A stretch of DNA of 36,979 nt from contig JAJYWB010000063.1 of assembly GCA_021791715.1 (NCBI GenBank), positions 1-36,979 of the forward strand, in the 5' to 3' direction. This document shows positions 1 to 8,244 of this stretch, one piece after another; positions within the stretch are counted from its first letter, which is position 1; every line of letters starts with the position of its first letter. Origin of the DNA: Planctomycetota bacterium. GTDB taxonomy: Bacteria > Planctomycetota > Planctomycetia > Isosphaerales > Isosphaeraceae. A model generated the notes under the pieces. That model worked only from the letters and a program-made list of their open reading frames with translations. It did no database searches and was not told where the DNA came from. Both the position numbers and the translations under genes were made by a program.

Positions 1-98
1 GGTTCGCCCTCCCAAATAAAGATAAAGACAAATAGATACTAAATAGATTCGGCGGGATTTGAGGGAAAATCCGAAATTGGTATGTCGAACCCGAAATT

Positions 99-211
99 GG
101 GAGGGCGAACCTCCTGGTGAGCCGCATGATGATGTTTGCGATTACTGACCGAAAAAACGGCATCGTCACCGGAGTTTACGAAAAGAGGCTCACCGGGAGG
201 TTCGCCCTCCC
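99..211. repeat. Long hairpin repeat unit 1
   Basis: The left arm is 99-123 and the right arm 187-211. The 25-bp arms differ at a single position (T in the left arm where the right arm calls for C), which would pair as G-T. The loop is about 63 nt and AT-richer than the arms. Confidence 0.9.
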
Positions 212-336
212 AAATAAAGATAAAGACATATAGATTCTAAATAGATTCGGCGGGATTGGTGGGAGAATCCGAATCTGGAATGTCGAACCCGAAATTGGAA
301 TGTCGAACCCGAAATTGGTATGTCGAACCCGAAATT

Positions 337-449
337 GGGAGGGCGAACCTCCTGGTGAGCCGTATTATGATATCCGCAGTTATTAACAGAAAAAACGCCC
401 TCTTCACCGGAGTTTACGAAAAGAGGCTCACCGGGAGGTTCGCCCTCCC
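337..449. repeat. Long hairpin repeat unit 2
   Basis: The left arm is 337-361 and the right arm 425-449. The arms have the same sequence as in unit 1, while the loop has diverged. Total length is the same 113 bp as unit 1. It is preceded by three copies of the 20-bp tandem unit. Confidence 0.9.
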
Positions 450-552
450 AAATAAAAAAAGACATCTAGATTCTAAATATATTCGGCGGGATTTGAGGGC
501 GAACCCGAAACCGGTATGTCGAACCCGAAACTGGTATGTCGAACCCGAAATT

Positions 553-665
553 GGGAGGGCGAACCTCCTGGTGAGCCGCATGATGATGTTTGCGATTACT
601 GACCGATAAAACGGCGTCGTCGCCGTCCTTTAAGAAAAGAGGCTCACCGGGAGGTTCGCCCTCCC
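553..665. repeat. Long hairpin repeat unit 3
   Basis: The left arm is 553-577 and the right arm 641-665. The arms match units 1 and 2. The loop again varies, especially in its right half, but total length is kept. Constant arms with a drifting loop suggest the stem is the conserved part. Confidence 0.9.
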
Positions 666-878
666 AAATAAAGATAAAGACATATAGATTCTAAATAGAT
701 TCGGCGGGATTGGTGGTTGAATCGGAGGAATTTCCGCACGATTTCGTCTTCATGACGAACGATGATCGAATCGAACGCGTCGGCGAAGAGAACGAGATCG
801 CTTCGACGTGATCGATCGCCAGCGCGACGATCTTGATCTTCCAGCCTAAGTCGACCCGATTAATTAATTCACAAAACC

Positions 879-1184
879 TCACTCCAATCGTTGAAAATGT
901 CTAATACGTATAGCGTAGCCGAAATACCATTTCTCCAAAATAAATTTGAACTTGACTTTATCGTTAATAATCCCGTCCACATAATAAACTCCATTTTGTT
1001 CTTTTGTACGCCATTTAATATCCTGGACTTTTACAGAAACAGCATCACTTAAATATTTAATACAAATATTTGATGGGGCATCATATTTGTAGCAACATGT
1101 TTTTAAATAGATCGCTTCACTGATAGAATAAATGGAGACCATTACAAAAATAACAATAACATTCACTAAATATTCTCTCTTCAC
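879..1184 (-). CDS. Small membrane-anchored protein downstream of the RHS tip; candidate immunity protein
   Basis: This 101-aa protein is not recognised as a named family. The GTG start at 1184 is preferred because AGGAG lies 8 nt upstream; the frame is open further upstream, but that part overlaps the RHS gene antiparallel to nothing useful and has no better start signal. Residues 1-25 form one hydrophobic, Val/Ile-rich helix, a signal anchor. The rest is a short polar domain with two Cys near the membrane and aromatic and Lys residues in its C-terminal half. It begins about 22 bp after the RHS stop codon on the same strand. The DNA is clearly more AT-rich than the surroundings. Small AT-rich genes directly after an RHS variable tip are often immunity proteins, so that role is inferred from position alone. 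It could equally be an unrelated membrane protein. Confidence 0.6.
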   Translation of the reverse strand: MKREYLVNVIVIFVMVSIYSISEAIYLKTCCYKYDAPSNICIKYLSDAVSVKVQDIKWRTKEQNGVYYVDGIINDKVKFKFILEKWYFGYAIRIRHFQRLE

Positions 1185-1206
1185 GTGAAATGCTCCTAAA
1201 AACAGC

Positions 1207-2274
1207 CTAGCATTTATGCTTACACTCGCAAGTCCAGCCGCATGGAATCTTAATTCCGATCGAAATACCCGCGCCTTCCGCTCCAATGGTAGCATAACTG
1301 TGGGTCGAATGAAGGACATTATCTCTACCACCCCACTCGTATAAGCAGTCATATGTGTCTAGATAGGCGCAATAAAGTTCAACGGCGACAATTCCAACAA
1401 GAACGACGGCTCCAATAACGACAATCTGCGCGACAAATCCTGTGGGGTCTACGGCATTAGGTGATCTATTTAATATATATACATACTGATTATAGAAAAT
1501 ATTCAATGGGTAAGAATTCCATTTGCCTCGAGTGGAAAATCTTGATATATCAGGAATATAAAATCTATACCCTACTAGATATTGTGCAAAATCAGTATTC
1601 ATGTAATATCCAAATTCTCCTTTCCATAGAAATGTATAATCGTTAGTCCCTTGCCGCTGAATCGTGTTCCCCCACGCGTCGTATACGAACGTATCGGTCA
1701 CGCTTTGGCTCGAATTCGCCAGGCCAAGGATCGATCCCATCCGATCCTCGAGATAATACGACGGAGCTCCCGAGACGATCGTAGCGAGCGCCGGAACGTA
1801 CCGCGTTTGCGTCGTTCCCGATGCGTTCTTCTCCAAAAGAATCTGCAATCCGTCCAACACGTAATCGGTCACAACGCCCGTCGTTCCCGTCTTCTGAACA
1901 CGCAAACCGTCGGGATTGTAGCCGAATTGCACGGTCGTTCCCGCGGGCAAATCGACCACCTTGAGCCGATTCTCAAAATCGTACGAATACGTCGTGAGCC
2001 ACGTCGAAGACGAATTCGCCGAAGTCAAATTACCGTTATTGTCTTCACCGTAATTCGTCGTCACCGTCGCTTGCTGAGGACCCGATTGCACCGATTGCTC
2101 GATCTGATTGTCGGCGTAGAATGAACTCATCGTCGTCACGGGCGAATTCGACGTGTTCGGATTCGTCCTCACGAGCTTGGTACGATTCCCCGCGGGATCA
2201 TTTTGCCGATCGAAGCCGGAGTTCGATCCCCTCGTTATGCTGAAGTCTGGAATCAAGGTTTCCAGGCCGTGCAT
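1207..2274 (-). CDS. RHS repeat-associated core fragment with variable Cys-rich C-terminal tip
   Basis: From ATG 2274 this encodes 355 aa; the frame stays open to 2460. YD/RHS-type repeats are visible from about residue 24 (DPAGNRT, then YSYDFENRL and FGYNPDGLRV), followed by the core with YYLEDRMGS, FVYDAWGN and a DPTG motif at 276-279. Full RHS proteins normally exceed 1000 aa, so this lacks the signal, filament repeats and shell; homology stops abruptly at about 2240. The 75-aa tip after DPTG has one hydrophobic segment (about 283-302) and six cysteines, and resembles no toxin fold I know. DNA becomes AT-rich from about 1650 downward, as if the 3' end was acquired separately. It may be an orphan tip, a pseudogene, or a small RHS-like surface protein. 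GGAG about 11 nt upstream weakly supports the chosen start. Confidence 0.75.
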   Translation of the reverse strand: MHGLETLIPDFSITRGSNSGFDRQNDPAGNRTKLVRTNPNTSNSPVTTMSSFYADNQIEQSVQSGPQQATVTTNYGEDNNGNLTSANSSSTWLTTYSYDFENRLKVVDLPAGTTVQFGYNPDGLRVQKTGTTGVVTDYVLDGLQILLEKNASGTTQTRYVPALATIVSGAPSYYLEDRMGSILGLANSSQSVTDTFVYDAWGNTIQRQGTNDYTFLWKGEFGYYMNTDFAQYLVGYRFYIPDISRFSTRGKWNSYPLNIFYNQYVYILNRSPNAVDPTGFVAQIVVIGAVVLVGIVAVELYCAYLDTYDCLYEWGGRDNVLHSTHSYATIGAEGAGISIGIKIPCGWTCECKHKC

Positions 2275-3153
2275 GGAAGCGAAAGCTCCGCAAGAGCGAT
2301 CGAATCGAATGAATTCCACACAATTCCTAAAGAGTAAAACCGAGGTCGATCGTAAAGCAAGAGGGTCGGGGATTTTTTGGATTTTTTTTGAGGGGATTTG
2401 AAAAAGTTGATTTGGGTAAACTGGAGGAGGTGAGGAAAGCCATCGAGCATGGTTTCTCAAGTCTGTGAGACCTGCAACTCATGAAAAAACTGCACGGATC
2501 GTCGATTATAGAGTGTCCGTAACTTCCACGCGTGGTGCGTTTATCTTTCCAAGTCGCTATGAAGCAGTGGAATACAACCGAAGCATAAGCAAGTGCATAT
2601 CTTCATAATTCAATAAAAGAATTGACGATCAATGAACGATTCACACGATTGCGCTTCGGGTTGGTAAAGATTGCAGCTTCGCCGCTTTAGGGAATCTTAG
2701 TTCTGTGAGCGGGGGGATCGAGGGGGGTCGTTTGGCGCGATTTCGACCCTCCTCGGCCCTCCCCGCACGCGGGGAGGATGATACATCGCCATGCTAGCAT
2801 ATTACAACCTTCCCCCCGCTTGCGGGGTATCGAGGGGGGGCGCCTGTCCTGAATCGCCCCCTCCCCGGCCCTCCTCGCACGCGGGGAGGATTTTATATCG
2901 ACATGATATCATAATAGAACCCTAACCCCGCCTTGCGAGGGGATCGTTGGGGTCGAGTATAATTCAAACATGGTAATATTATGTGTTTATAGTAACTGGA
3001 ATCGAAGCGGGGTAAAGGAACGCCTTTCAATACTCTGTGGAACGGTATTGGCGCCTCGACACTCTTGCAAACCGCGCCATCGAGCCTCACGATAAGGCTT
3101 TCGAGACCGGACGATCCCGATCGGAACGGCGTAACTTCCCAGGAGTCGGTACG
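2275..3153. other. Intergenic region: no gene recognised, GC-rich hairpins in its second half
   Basis: No convincing coding frame is seen. 2275-2700 is unremarkable mixed sequence, and may include decayed RHS DNA near 2275-2460. 2709-2955 carries the GC-rich inverted repeats listed separately. The last 150 bp lead into the DUF1080 gene, whose frame is open from 3037 but whose signal peptide and ribosome site favour 3154. Confidence 0.5.
2709..2955. repeat. Tandem GC-rich inverted repeats (CCCCGC-TTGC/CACG-CGGGG type)
   Basis: Two similar units (about 2709-2779 and 2815-2890) each contain a G-run block with ATCGAGGGGGG, a short middle, a C-run block, and a terminal hairpin CCCCGCACGCGGGG or CCTCGCACGCGGGGAGG. 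A third partial copy lies at about 2926-2955. Short AT-rich stretches separate them. This looks like a family of intergenic repeats. They could form strong stems in RNA or extrude in DNA, but no function is shown. Confidence 0.75.
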
Positions 3154-3966
3154 ATGCGCGAACGAACCCAACGACTTCGGCGGTTCATGACACGATTTCC
3201 CAAAAGAGTCGTCGCGATCGCGATCTCGGTCGCCGTGACGACCGCGCTCTTTGCCGTCGCGGCGCCTGCGCAAGACGCCCCCGCGCAAGGCGGAACCGAC
3301 ACGAAAGGATGGATCGAGCTGACGAGCACGGGGACGTTCGACGCGTGGAAACCGCCGATCGCCGACTGGGTCGAGGCGAGCGAGGCGAAAATCGATCCCA
3401 AAAACCCTCGCTTGCTCACATACGAATCGGGAACGGGTGTGATCGTCAACGGGCCGACGGGGCGAACGCGCAACATCGTCACCAAACGGTCGTTCGGCGA
3501 CGTCGAATTCCATCTCGAATTCTTCATCCCCAAAGGATCGAACTCGGGGGTGAAATTCGAAGGACTGTACGAGGTTCAGATCTTCGACAGTTTCGGCAAG
3601 AAAACGCTCAAAGGAAGCGACTGCGGCGGGATTTACCCCAAGGCCGAACTCTTACCCAGATATCATTATCTCGACGACGGATTCCCTCCCAAGGTGAACG
3701 CTTGCAAGCCTCCCGGAGAGTGGCAAACGCTCGACGTCACGTTTCACGCCCCACGGTTCAATGCGAGGGGCGAAAAAATCAAGAACGCGCGGTTCGATAA
3801 GGTTTTGCTCAATGGAAAACTTGTGCAAGAGAACGCCGAACTCGAACATCCGACGGGGCACGCTTGGCCCAAGAAGGAGATTCCCGAGGGGCCGATTTTG
3901 CTTCAGGCGGATCACGGACCCGTCGCGTTCCGCGCGATTCGCGTGAAACCGATCGCCGCCGAATGA
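3154..3966 (+). CDS. Secreted DUF1080 (3-keto-disaccharide hydrolase-like) protein
   Basis: This 270-aa exported protein has a basic N-terminus and hydrophobic core (residues about 12-36) ending near AAPAQ, a probable signal peptide. The rest is one DUF1080 domain, a concanavalin-like beta-sandwich typical of planctomycetes. Family traits include the opening WIELTSTGTFDAWK, FHLEFFIPKGSNSGVKFEG, YEVQIFDSFG, GEWQTLDVTFHAPRF, and the ending ILLQADHGPVAFRAIRVKPI. Some members hydrolyse 3-keto-glycosides or bind glycans; the substrate here is unknown. ATG 3154 is chosen because AGGAG lies 8 nt upstream; the frame is open from 3037 without a good ribosome site. It appears monocistronic. Confidence 0.88.
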   Translation: MRERTQRLRRFMTRFPKRVVAIAISVAVTTALFAVAAPAQDAPAQGGTDTKGWIELTSTGTFDAWKPPIADWVEASEAKIDPKNPRLLTYESGTGVIVNGPTGRTRNIVTKRSFGDVEFHLEFFIPKGSNSGVKFEGLYEVQIFDSFGKKTLKGSDCGGIYPKAELLPRYHYLDDGFPPKVNACKPPGEWQTLDVTFHAPRFNARGEKIKNARFDKVLLNGKLVQENAELEHPTGHAWPKKEIPEGPILLQADHGPVAFRAIRVKPIAAE

Positions 3967-4021
3967 GCGAGCCGCTCGCATTCGGCGACGCGCGCATACG
4001 GTGTAATCCGCGGAGACGAGC

Positions 4022-4186
4022 TTATTTGGACGACAACAACAGAACTCCCGCGGCGAGCGCGATCGCGATCGCGGTCGAGTCTGTGAAGCCTCGGAGCGAT
4101 ACGCCGAGCAGGTCGTGGATAAGAACGGCTGCGAGCGCCGCGTAGACGAGGACGCGAAGCGCGAGTCGTTCGGAAAATTTGATCAT
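4022..4186 (-). CDS. Small two-helix membrane protein, 54 aa
   Basis: A short gene divergent from treS. ATG 4186 is preceded by GTGAGGTG, with about 5 nt between GAGGTG-type pairing and the start. Translation starts MIKFSERLALRVLVYAAL and gives two hydrophobic segments (about residues 10-28 and 38-52) joined by a polar turn, ending LLLSSK. The alternating hydrophobic pattern, good ribosome site and clean stop support a real gene. No family is recognised. The start codons of this gene and treS are 37 bp apart, so a shared divergent promoter region is likely. Small inner-membrane proteins of this shape occur widely and no specific role follows. Confidence 0.6.
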   Translation of the reverse strand: MIKFSERLALRVLVYAALAAVLIHDLLGVSLRGFTDSTAIAIALAAGVLLLSSK

Positions 4187-4223
4187 AGAAACACCTCACG
4201 TTGGGAAAGGATCTCGAAGAGGC

Positions 4224-5879
4224 ATGAGTGAAACCGTCCCGTGGTATGTCGACGCGGTCTTTTACGAGGTTTACGTCCGCGGTTTTTTCGACTCGAACAA
4301 CGACGGAATCGGCGACCTGCGCGGTCTGACGTCGAAGCTCGATTATATCCGAGATCTGGGGGTCGATTGCATCTGGCTGATGCCGATCTACGCTTCGCCG
4401 CTCAAGGACGACGGCTACGACATCGCCGATTTCCGTAAGATCGATCCCGCGATCGGCACGGTCGAGGATTTTCAAGATCTCACCGACGCGGCGCACAAGC
4501 TCGGCCTGCGAATCATCGCCGATCTCGTCGTCAATCATACGTCGGATCAGCACGCTTGGTTTCAGGAGGCGAGGCGCGACCCGAATTCCCCCAAACACGA
4601 TTATTACGTCTGGAGCGACACCGATGAAAAATATCGAGATGTGAGAATTATATTTAAAGACACCGAGCAATCGAACTGGACGTGGGATCCGATCGCTCGG
4701 CGTTATTTTTGGCATCGGTTTTTCAGCAATCAGCCCGATTTGAATTACGACAATCCCGAAGTGCGCCGCGAGATGCTCGACGTGATGGCGTTTTGGCTCG
4801 ATCACGGGATCGACGGATTTCGGGTCGACGCGGTTCCGTATTTGTTCGAGCGCGAGGGGACGAATTGCGAGAATTTGCCCGAAACGCACAACTTTTTGAA
4901 GGAGATGCGGCGGTTCGTCGACGAGAAATATCCGGGGACGCTTTTGCTCGCCGAGGCGAACCAGTGGCCGAGCGATCTGCTGCCGTATTTCGGCGACGGC
5001 GATGAATTCCACATGGCGTTTCATTTTCCGTTGATGCCGCGGTTGTTCATGGCGATCCGCCGCGAGGATTCGCACCCGATTCGCGAGATCATGGAGCAAA
5101 CTCCGCGGATTCCCCCCGGTTGCCAGTGGGCGGTGTTTTTAAGAAATCATGATGAACTCACGCTAGAAATGGTAACAAGCGATGAACGCGATTATATGTA
5201 TAATGAATACGCCAAAGATCCGCGGATGCGGCTCAACCTGGGGATTCGCCGGCGGCTCGCTCCGTTGATGAACAACGGCCGCAGGCAGATCGAGCTGTTG
5301 CACAGTTTATTGTGCACGTTTCCGGGAAGTCCCGTCCTCTATTACGGCGACGAGATCGGCATGGGAGATAATATTCATCTCGGCGATCGCAACGGCGTAC
5401 GGACGCCGATGCAATGGAGCGGAGACAGGAATTCGGGATTCTCGCGCGCCGATCCGTCGTCGCTTTATCAACCGATTCTGCTCGATCCGATTTACAATTA
5501 TCAATCGGTGAACGTCGAGGCGCAGTTGCGCTCGCCGAGTTCGCTCTTGAATTGGCTGCGCAGGCTGATCCGCGTAAGGCGCGATCATCCCGTGTTCGCG
5601 CGGGGCTCGCTTGAGTTCGTCAATTGTCAAAACAAGCGCGTCGTCGCGTATGTGCGCCGCGTCGACGGCGAACTCGCGCTCGTCGTCAACAATTTATCGC
5701 GATTCGCCCAGCCCGCCGAACTCGACCTCCGCGAATTCAACGGTCTCACTCCCGTCGAGATGATCGGCGACATCACGTTTCCCAAAATCGGCGAACTCCC
5801 CTATTTCATCACCCTCGGCCCGCACGGATTCTTCTGGTTTCGACTCGAAAATCGCGACGCTCCGCGCGGCGACGGATAA
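4224..5879 (+). CDS. treS: Trehalose synthase (maltose alpha-D-glucosyltransferase), GH13
   Basis: This 551-aa cytoplasmic GH13 enzyme is predicted to interconvert maltose and trehalose. TreS-type hallmarks from the N-terminus are WYVDAVFYEVYVRGFFDSN, GIGDLRGLTSKLDYI, GYDIADF and IADLVVNHTSDQH. Catalytic residues of the family are present: nucleophile Asp202 in GFRVDAVPYLF, acid/base Glu244 in LLAEANQWP and Asp310 in FLRNHDEL. Length matches stand-alone TreS without a fused maltokinase. Start 4224 is favoured because homology begins at SETVPWYVD; upstream in-frame codons from 4179 add nothing family-like. It faces the otsA-otsB pair, consistent with a trehalose locus. A related sucrose isomerase or alpha-glucosidase is the main alternative but less likely. 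Confidence 0.92.
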   Translation: MSETVPWYVDAVFYEVYVRGFFDSNNDGIGDLRGLTSKLDYIRDLGVDCIWLMPIYASPLKDDGYDIADFRKIDPAIGTVEDFQDLTDAAHKLGLRIIADLVVNHTSDQHAWFQEARRDPNSPKHDYYVWSDTDEKYRDVRIIFKDTEQSNWTWDPIARRYFWHRFFSNQPDLNYDNPEVRREMLDVMAFWLDHGIDGFRVDAVPYLFEREGTNCENLPETHNFLKEMRRFVDEKYPGTLLLAEANQWPSDLLPYFGDGDEFHMAFHFPLMPRLFMAIRREDSHPIREIMEQTPRIPPGCQWAVFLRNHDELTLEMVTSDERDYMYNEYAKDPRMRLNLGIRRRLAPLMNNGRRQIELLHSLLCTFPGSPVLYYGDEIGMGDNIHLGDRNGVRTPMQWSGDRNSGFSRADPSSLYQPILLDPIYNYQSVNVEAQLRSPSSLLNWLRRLIRVRRDHPVFARGSLEFVNCQNKRVVAYVRRVDGELALVVNNLSRFAQPAELDLREFNGLTPVEMIGDITFPKIGELPYFITLGPHGFFWFRLENRDAPRGDG

Positions 5880-5928
5880 CCCACGGCGATCAACCGTCGA
5901 ACGATTGAACGAGTGAGGAGCCGACGTT

Positions 5929-6756
5929 CTAGGTTTTTCGGTATCGCTCGTCGGCTTTTCGTATCATAAGAATGTGTTTTAGTAACTCGGCGATCGCCGA
6001 GGGGTCGTCGACCGAGCAACCCGCCGCGGTTCGGCATTGTTCGTTAGGTTCGCCGACTCGAATCGTGATCGCGTTTGGATCCGAGGATAATTCTCGGAAC
6101 GCGTCCTCGTCGGTGTCGTCGTCGCCGATGTAAAGGATCGAATCGGAGGGTTCGCCGATTTGAGCGAGAATCTGACGCACCGCTCGGCCTTTGTGGCGAT
6201 CGACCCTGGGTCGAATTTCATGGATCATTTTTCCCGATGTGAGCAAGAATCGATCCGAGAAGGGGACGATCGCCTCGGCGACGATCGCGGCGATTTTTTC
6301 TCGATCGTCGTCGTGGGCGCGGCGGTAATGAATCGAAGCGGTCAATCCTTTGTTTTCGATCTCGACCCCGGCGATCGACCTTGTTCTTTTATCAATATTA
6401 TTGGATAGATGAAGAAGATCGCGCGCCGAGTCGAGGGCCGTTTGATCGACGAAGTGGAAATCGGGTCCCTGGATTTCGAGGCCGTGGTTGGCGGCGAGGA
6501 TGAGCCCCGGGATCGCGATTTTGGCTGCGAGGTCGTTCAAGCCGCGACCGCTGATGATCGCGACGGTGGTATGAGGAAGCCGCGAGAGCGCCTCGATCGT
6601 CGCGCGGGTAACGGGAGAAATCTCGGCGAGAGCGGGACGCTCGGCGATCGGCGCGAGCGTCCCGTCGAAATCGAGCATCAACCGCGCGCGAGGGGCGATC
6701 GCGACCGTCCGCGCAATCATATCCAGAGAAAAAGACTCGATCATAATAACATTCAA
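5929..6756 (-). CDS. otsB: Trehalose-6-phosphate phosphatase
   Basis: A HAD-superfamily phosphatase of 275 aa that releases trehalose from trehalose 6-phosphate. Motif I is DFDGTLAP (Asp29 nucleophile, Asp31 acid/base), motif II lies in VAIISGRG, and the terminal motif is GDDDTDEDAF (211-220), characteristic of OtsB. The order otsA then otsB on one strand with a gap of only 6 bp indicates one transcript. The longest frame starts with TTG at 6756; an ATG at 6744 is an alternative and neither has a strong ribosome site, as expected for coupling to otsA. It converges on treS, whose stop is 49 bp away. Confidence 0.93.
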   Translation of the reverse strand: MNVIMIESFSLDMIARTVAIAPRARLMLDFDGTLAPIAERPALAEISPVTRATIEALSRLPHTTVAIISGRGLNDLAAKIAIPGLILAANHGLEIQGPDFHFVDQTALDSARDLLHLSNNIDKRTRSIAGVEIENKGLTASIHYRRAHDDDREKIAAIVAEAIVPFSDRFLLTSGKMIHEIRPRVDRHKGRAVRQILAQIGEPSDSILYIGDDDTDEDAFRELSSDPNAITIRVGEPNEQCRTAAGCSVDDPSAIAELLKHILMIRKADERYRKT

Positions 6757-6762
6757 CCGGAC

Positions 6763-8244
6763 TCACATACTCTCGGGAAAGTCGAATTTGAGGAGGGCCG
6801 AGATGATCTTGCCGGCCCAGCGGTAGATGTTGTTTTCGGCGACCGCGGCGCGAAGTTTTTGCATCCGTTTGCGTCGTTCCTCCTCGGGGGTTTCGATCGC
6901 CTGGCGGATCGCGTCGGCGAGTTCGTCGATCGAGAACGGGTTGACGAGGATCGCGTCGGAAAGCTCGCGCGAGGCGCCGGCGAAACTGCTTAAAATCAGC
7001 ATGCCGTCGCCGTCGAACCGGCTCGCGACATATTCCTTGGAAACGAGATTCATTCCGTCGTGAAGCGAGCTGACGATAAAGAAATGCGCCATCCTGTGCA
7101 GCGCCATCATTTCTTCGGTTGAGAAATGTCGTTTGGCGTAGTGGATCGGCTTCCAGGTTTCGGTCCCCCATTTCCAATTCACCTCTTCGACGATCCGATC
7201 GATCTCGTCGTCGATCTTTTTGTACGCGTCGATATGACCTCGGCTCGGAACGCCGACCTGAATGAAAATAAACTTGTCGACATATTCTGGATTTTTTTCA
7301 AGCATGCGATCGACGGCGCGGAGTCGTTCGGGAATTCCCTTGGTGTAATCGATCCGTTCGATGCCGACGCCGACGAGTCTTTTCCCCGGTTTGAAATAGC
7401 GGTTGAACTTGCGGATTTTGTCGTCGACCTCGGCGCTTTTGGCGCGTTTTTCGTGGCTTTCGAAGTCGATGCTGATCGGGAACGGTCGTACGAGCGTCGT
7501 TTTGCCTCCGCGAGTGACCTCGGATTGTTCTTGATTGACCATCGCCTCGATCCCGCGATCGACCGTGTCGAGGAAATTCTGGCAATGATAGCGGAGATGA
7601 AAACCGAGCAGGTCGTTCCCCAACAGCCCGTCGAGGAGCTCCTCCTTCCAGGGAAACGCCTGAAAGGTTTCGCGATTGGGCCAGGGGATGTGCCAAAATT
7701 GGGCGACGATCAGGTTCGGATTCATTTGTTTAAGCATGCGAGGCATGAGAGCGAAATGATAATCCTGAATGAAGACGAACGTGGGAACGTCTCCGGCCTC
7801 CTCGATCACGGCGTCGGCGAATTTCTTGTTCACCTTTTTATACATTTCCCAATGTTTCAATTCGAACACGGGGCGGGTGAACACGACATGGCAGAGGGGC
7901 CAAAGCCCCTCGTTCGAGAGCCCGTGGTAATACCCCTCCTCCTCTTTTTTGGAGAGCCAAACGCGCCTCAGGGTGTAAGTCGGGTCTTCGGGAGGGACGC
8001 GCACGCGGTCTCGTTCGTCGACGGTCTCGCGATCGGCGTCGCCGCCGCCGTGCCCAACCCAAGTTCCCCCGCAGGCCCGCATGATCGGATCGAGCGCCGA
8101 AGCCATCCCGCTCGCCGGACGCTGACATTCGATCTCCTCGTCGACGTGCCGATGAATGTAAGGTTCGCGATTCGCCACCACGATCAAATTGTAATTGCTC
8201 AACTTCGATTGAATCAACTTATGTAGCGATTCTTTATTCCACAT
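6763..8244 (-). CDS. otsA: Alpha,alpha-trehalose-phosphate synthase, GT20
   Basis: This 493-aa GT-B enzyme makes trehalose 6-phosphate from a nucleotide-activated glucose and glucose 6-phosphate. Family signatures are the N-terminal LIVVANREPY, FIQDYHFALMPRML (about 158-171), HIPWPN, GVGIERIDYTKGIPERL (about 292-308, holding the Arg and Lys that bind the donor phosphates) and HDGMNLVSKEYVASR (395-409) before FAGASREL. ATG 8244 is chosen because AGGAG lies about 9 nt upstream; the frame extends to 8439 but adds no homology. It is transcribed with otsB and gives the window two trehalose routes together with TreS. The unusual DADRETVDERDRV stretch near residues 69-81 resembles a subgroup found outside enterobacteria. 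Confidence 0.95.
   Translation of the reverse strand: MWNKESLHKLIQSKLSNYNLIVVANREPYIHRHVDEEIECQRPASGMASALDPIMRACGGTWVGHGGGDADRETVDERDRVRVPPEDPTYTLRRVWLSKKEEEGYYHGLSNEGLWPLCHVVFTRPVFELKHWEMYKKVNKKFADAVIEEAGDVPTFVFIQDYHFALMPRMLKQMNPNLIVAQFWHIPWPNRETFQAFPWKEELLDGLLGNDLLGFHLRYHCQNFLDTVDRGIEAMVNQEQSEVTRGGKTTLVRPFPISIDFESHEKRAKSAEVDDKIRKFNRYFKPGKRLVGVGIERIDYTKGIPERLRAVDRMLEKNPEYVDKFIFIQVGVPSRGHIDAYKKIDDEIDRIVEEVNWKWGTETWKPIHYAKRHFSTEEMMALHRMAHFFIVSSLHDGMNLVSKEYVASRFDGDGMLILSSFAGASRELSDAILVNPFSIDELADAIRQAIETPEEERRKRMQKLRAAVAENNIYRWAGKIISALLKFDFPESM

Larger units (their letters stand above)
1..670. repeat. Array of composite long-hairpin repeats
   Basis: Three complete copies of a unit are visible. 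Each has a left arm of about 25 bp (GGGAGGGCGAACCTCC...) and a near-perfect inverted right arm (...GGAGGTTCGCCCTCCC) around a loop of about 60 nt. Positions 1-13 are the end of another right arm, so the array starts outside the window. Units are spaced by 238 and 216 bp. The spacers hold an AT-rich stretch and one to three copies of a 20-bp tandem unit containing GAACCCGAAATTGG. Open frames through this DNA are low-complexity read-through and are not annotated as genes. No transposase is visible. Confidence 0.9.

Noticed and set aside
190..609. Open frames through the left repeat array
   Set aside because: They translate the repeats in both directions and begin or end inside hairpin arms. Not independent coding sequences.
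691..882. 63-codon open frame after the small membrane gene (minus strand), GTG start overlapping its stop
   Set aside because: No recognisable family, no clear ribosome site of its own, and its last part runs into the repeat array. Possibly a gene remnant, but not supportable.
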